Below are positions 63,206-64,000 of a DNA stretch of 64,000 bases, in pieces (the first letter of the stretch is position 1; every line of letters begins with the position of its first letter). The position numbers were made by a program, and so were the translations under genes. Below the pieces are notes generated by a model. The model saw nothing but the letters and a program-made list of their open reading frames with translations. It had not been told where the DNA came from and ran no database searches. Source of the DNA: BRH-c25 sp964574195 (GTDB lineage: Bacteria; Bacillota; Clostridia; Lutisporales; Lutisporaceae). The DNA lies in contig CAZNMO010000001.1 of the NCBI GenBank assembly GCA_964574195.1, positions 1 to 64,000 on the forward strand, written 5' to 3'.

Positions 63206-64000
63206 CTAAATGCTGACCTTATCCAAAGCCTGATCCAAGTCAGCTATTATGTCCTCTACCTCTTCAATACCGACCGAAAGCCTCACCAGGCCGTCAGTTA
63301 TACCAGACCTTTCCCTTTCCTCCTTTGGTACACACGCATGAGTCATGGATGCCGGATGCTGGATCATTGAATCAACGCAGCCCAAACTTACTGCCAGGGT
63401 AAGCACTTTTACATTATCCATGAGGGTAGCCCCCGCAGCCACTCCGCCCTTAAGCTCAAAGGATATCATGCCTCCTGGGCCAAGCATCTGTTTTTTTGCC
63501 AGTTCAAATTGGGAAAAAGAAGGTAATCCCGGATAATAGACCTTGTCGACCTTCGGATGTTTTTCCAGGTATTCGGCCACCTTCTGTGCGTTTTCACAAT
63601 GCCTCTCCATTCTTATACCAAGGGTCTTCAGACCCCTTACCAGGAGCCAGGCATCAAAGGGGCTGCTAGTTCCTCCGAAGTTGTCCAGATGTGGGGATTT
63701 TATAGCCTTTATCAGGCTATTTGTTGATATGATTATACCTGCAACTACATCACCATGTCCACATATATATTTGGTTGCACTGTGTATGACAATGTCTGCG
63801 CCCATCTCTATTGGTCTCTGAAGATACGGAGTCATAAATGTATTATCTATGACAAGGTAGGCTCCTGCCTTATGCGCAGCCTCCGCACAAGCTTTTACAT
63901 CCATCAGCTTCATAGTTGGATTGGCCGGTGTCTCTATATAAACAAGCTTTGTATTAGCCTTTATTGCATCTTCAACATTCTTTACATCAGCCGCATCCAC
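63206..64000 (-). CDS. Trans-sulfuration PLP enzyme (cystathionine gamma-synthase/lyase family), 5' end beyond window
   Basis: The window holds the last 264 residues of this enzyme; the beginning lies beyond 64000. It belongs to the Cys/Met metabolism PLP family. Marks are Y-I-E-T-P-A-N-P-T-M near the start, V-I-D-N-T-F-M-T-P-Y for the PLP aspartate, the lysine in S-A-T-K-Y-I-C-G-H-G-D-V-V-A-G, and the end with S-L-G-C-V-D-S-M-I-Q-H-P-A-S-M-T-H. It could be cystathionine gamma-synthase, a gamma-lyase, a methionine gamma-lyase or homocysteine synthase. The missing part and the lack of partner genes leave this open. Confidence 0.93.
   Translation of the reverse strand: MDAADVKNVEDAIKANTKLVYIETPANPTMKLMDVKACAEAAHKAGAYLVIDNTFMTPYLQRPIEMGADIVIHSATKYICGHGDVVAGIIISTNSLIKAIKSPHLDNFGGTSSPFDAWLLVRGLKTLGIRMERHCENAQKVAEYLEKHPKVDKVYYPGLPSFSQFELAKKQMLGPGGMISFELKGGVAAGATLMDNVKVLTLAVSLGCVDSMIQHPASMTHACVPKEERERSGITDGLVRLSVGIEEVEDIIADLDQALDKVSI

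Overview
The window looks like a draft contig from a spore-former-type clostridium (Firmicutes, class Clostridia). Supporting signs are low to moderate GC by eye, strong AGGAGG-type ribosome binding sites, TTG and GTG starts, a TIGR04540-type protein, MocR, MarR, MerR and AraC regulators, copper-amine-oxidase stalk domain and SLH surface proteins, a 2-hydroxyacyl-CoA dehydratase activase fusion and an AGCS symporter. Two runs of ten N, at 30588-30597 and 46843-46852, are scaffold gaps inside genes. No rRNA, tRNA or CRISPR array is visible.

Layout. 1-1.4 kb is a decayed patch: a truncated repeat protein, a shard of a type I methylase gene and an internally deleted IS3-family element. 1.6-5.5 kb holds a HelD-like helicase, an acyl-carrier-like protein that lacks the serine, a small membrane protein and a radical SAM protein. 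5.6-24.4 kb is a defence and mobility island. It contains (a) a leftward four-gene CBASS operon: CD-NTase, E2-E1 fusion, JAB peptidase, and a calcineurin-like phosphoesterase fused to a SAVED domain; (b) a rightward trio of two large tyrosine recombinases and a small protein that I recognise as GmtY-GmtZ-GmtX-like (gamma-mobile-trio), with a frameshifted TIGR04540 gene between Z and X; (c) a leftward HsdR-HsdM-HsdS type I restriction system; (d) a GHKL ATPase with a nuclease-like C-terminus, divergent from a small XRE regulator. 

From 24.6 kb to the end the content is ordinary clostridial chromosome: a lipoprotein, YccF, a MocR regulator divergent from a C-GCAxxG-C-C protein, MFS and EamA exporters, a MerR regulator, two methyltransferases with a toroid-fold protein and a cupin, a MarR regulator with a glycosyltransferase 8, amino acid metabolism enzymes, stalk-domain proteins, a 1,431-residue dehydratase-activase fusion facing a TetR regulator, a LysM protein, a PLP decarboxylase, an AraC regulator, an SLH protein, a P-type cation ATPase under a yybP-ykoY (Mn2+) riboswitch, CvfB, pyruvate carboxylase, an AGCS amino acid symporter and a trans-sulfuration enzyme cut by the window edge.

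The most notable system is the 5.7-16.1 kb block. On family knowledge, the CD-NTase would make a cyclic oligonucleotide, Cap2/Cap3-like proteins would prime it by ubiquitin-like conjugation, and the SAVED domain would sense the signal and switch on an attached metallophosphoesterase, an effector I do not know from characterised CBASS. It sits beside a recombinase trio described mainly from gammaproteobacteria, which in known cases mobilises defence cargo. Its mobility and the island borders here are inference.
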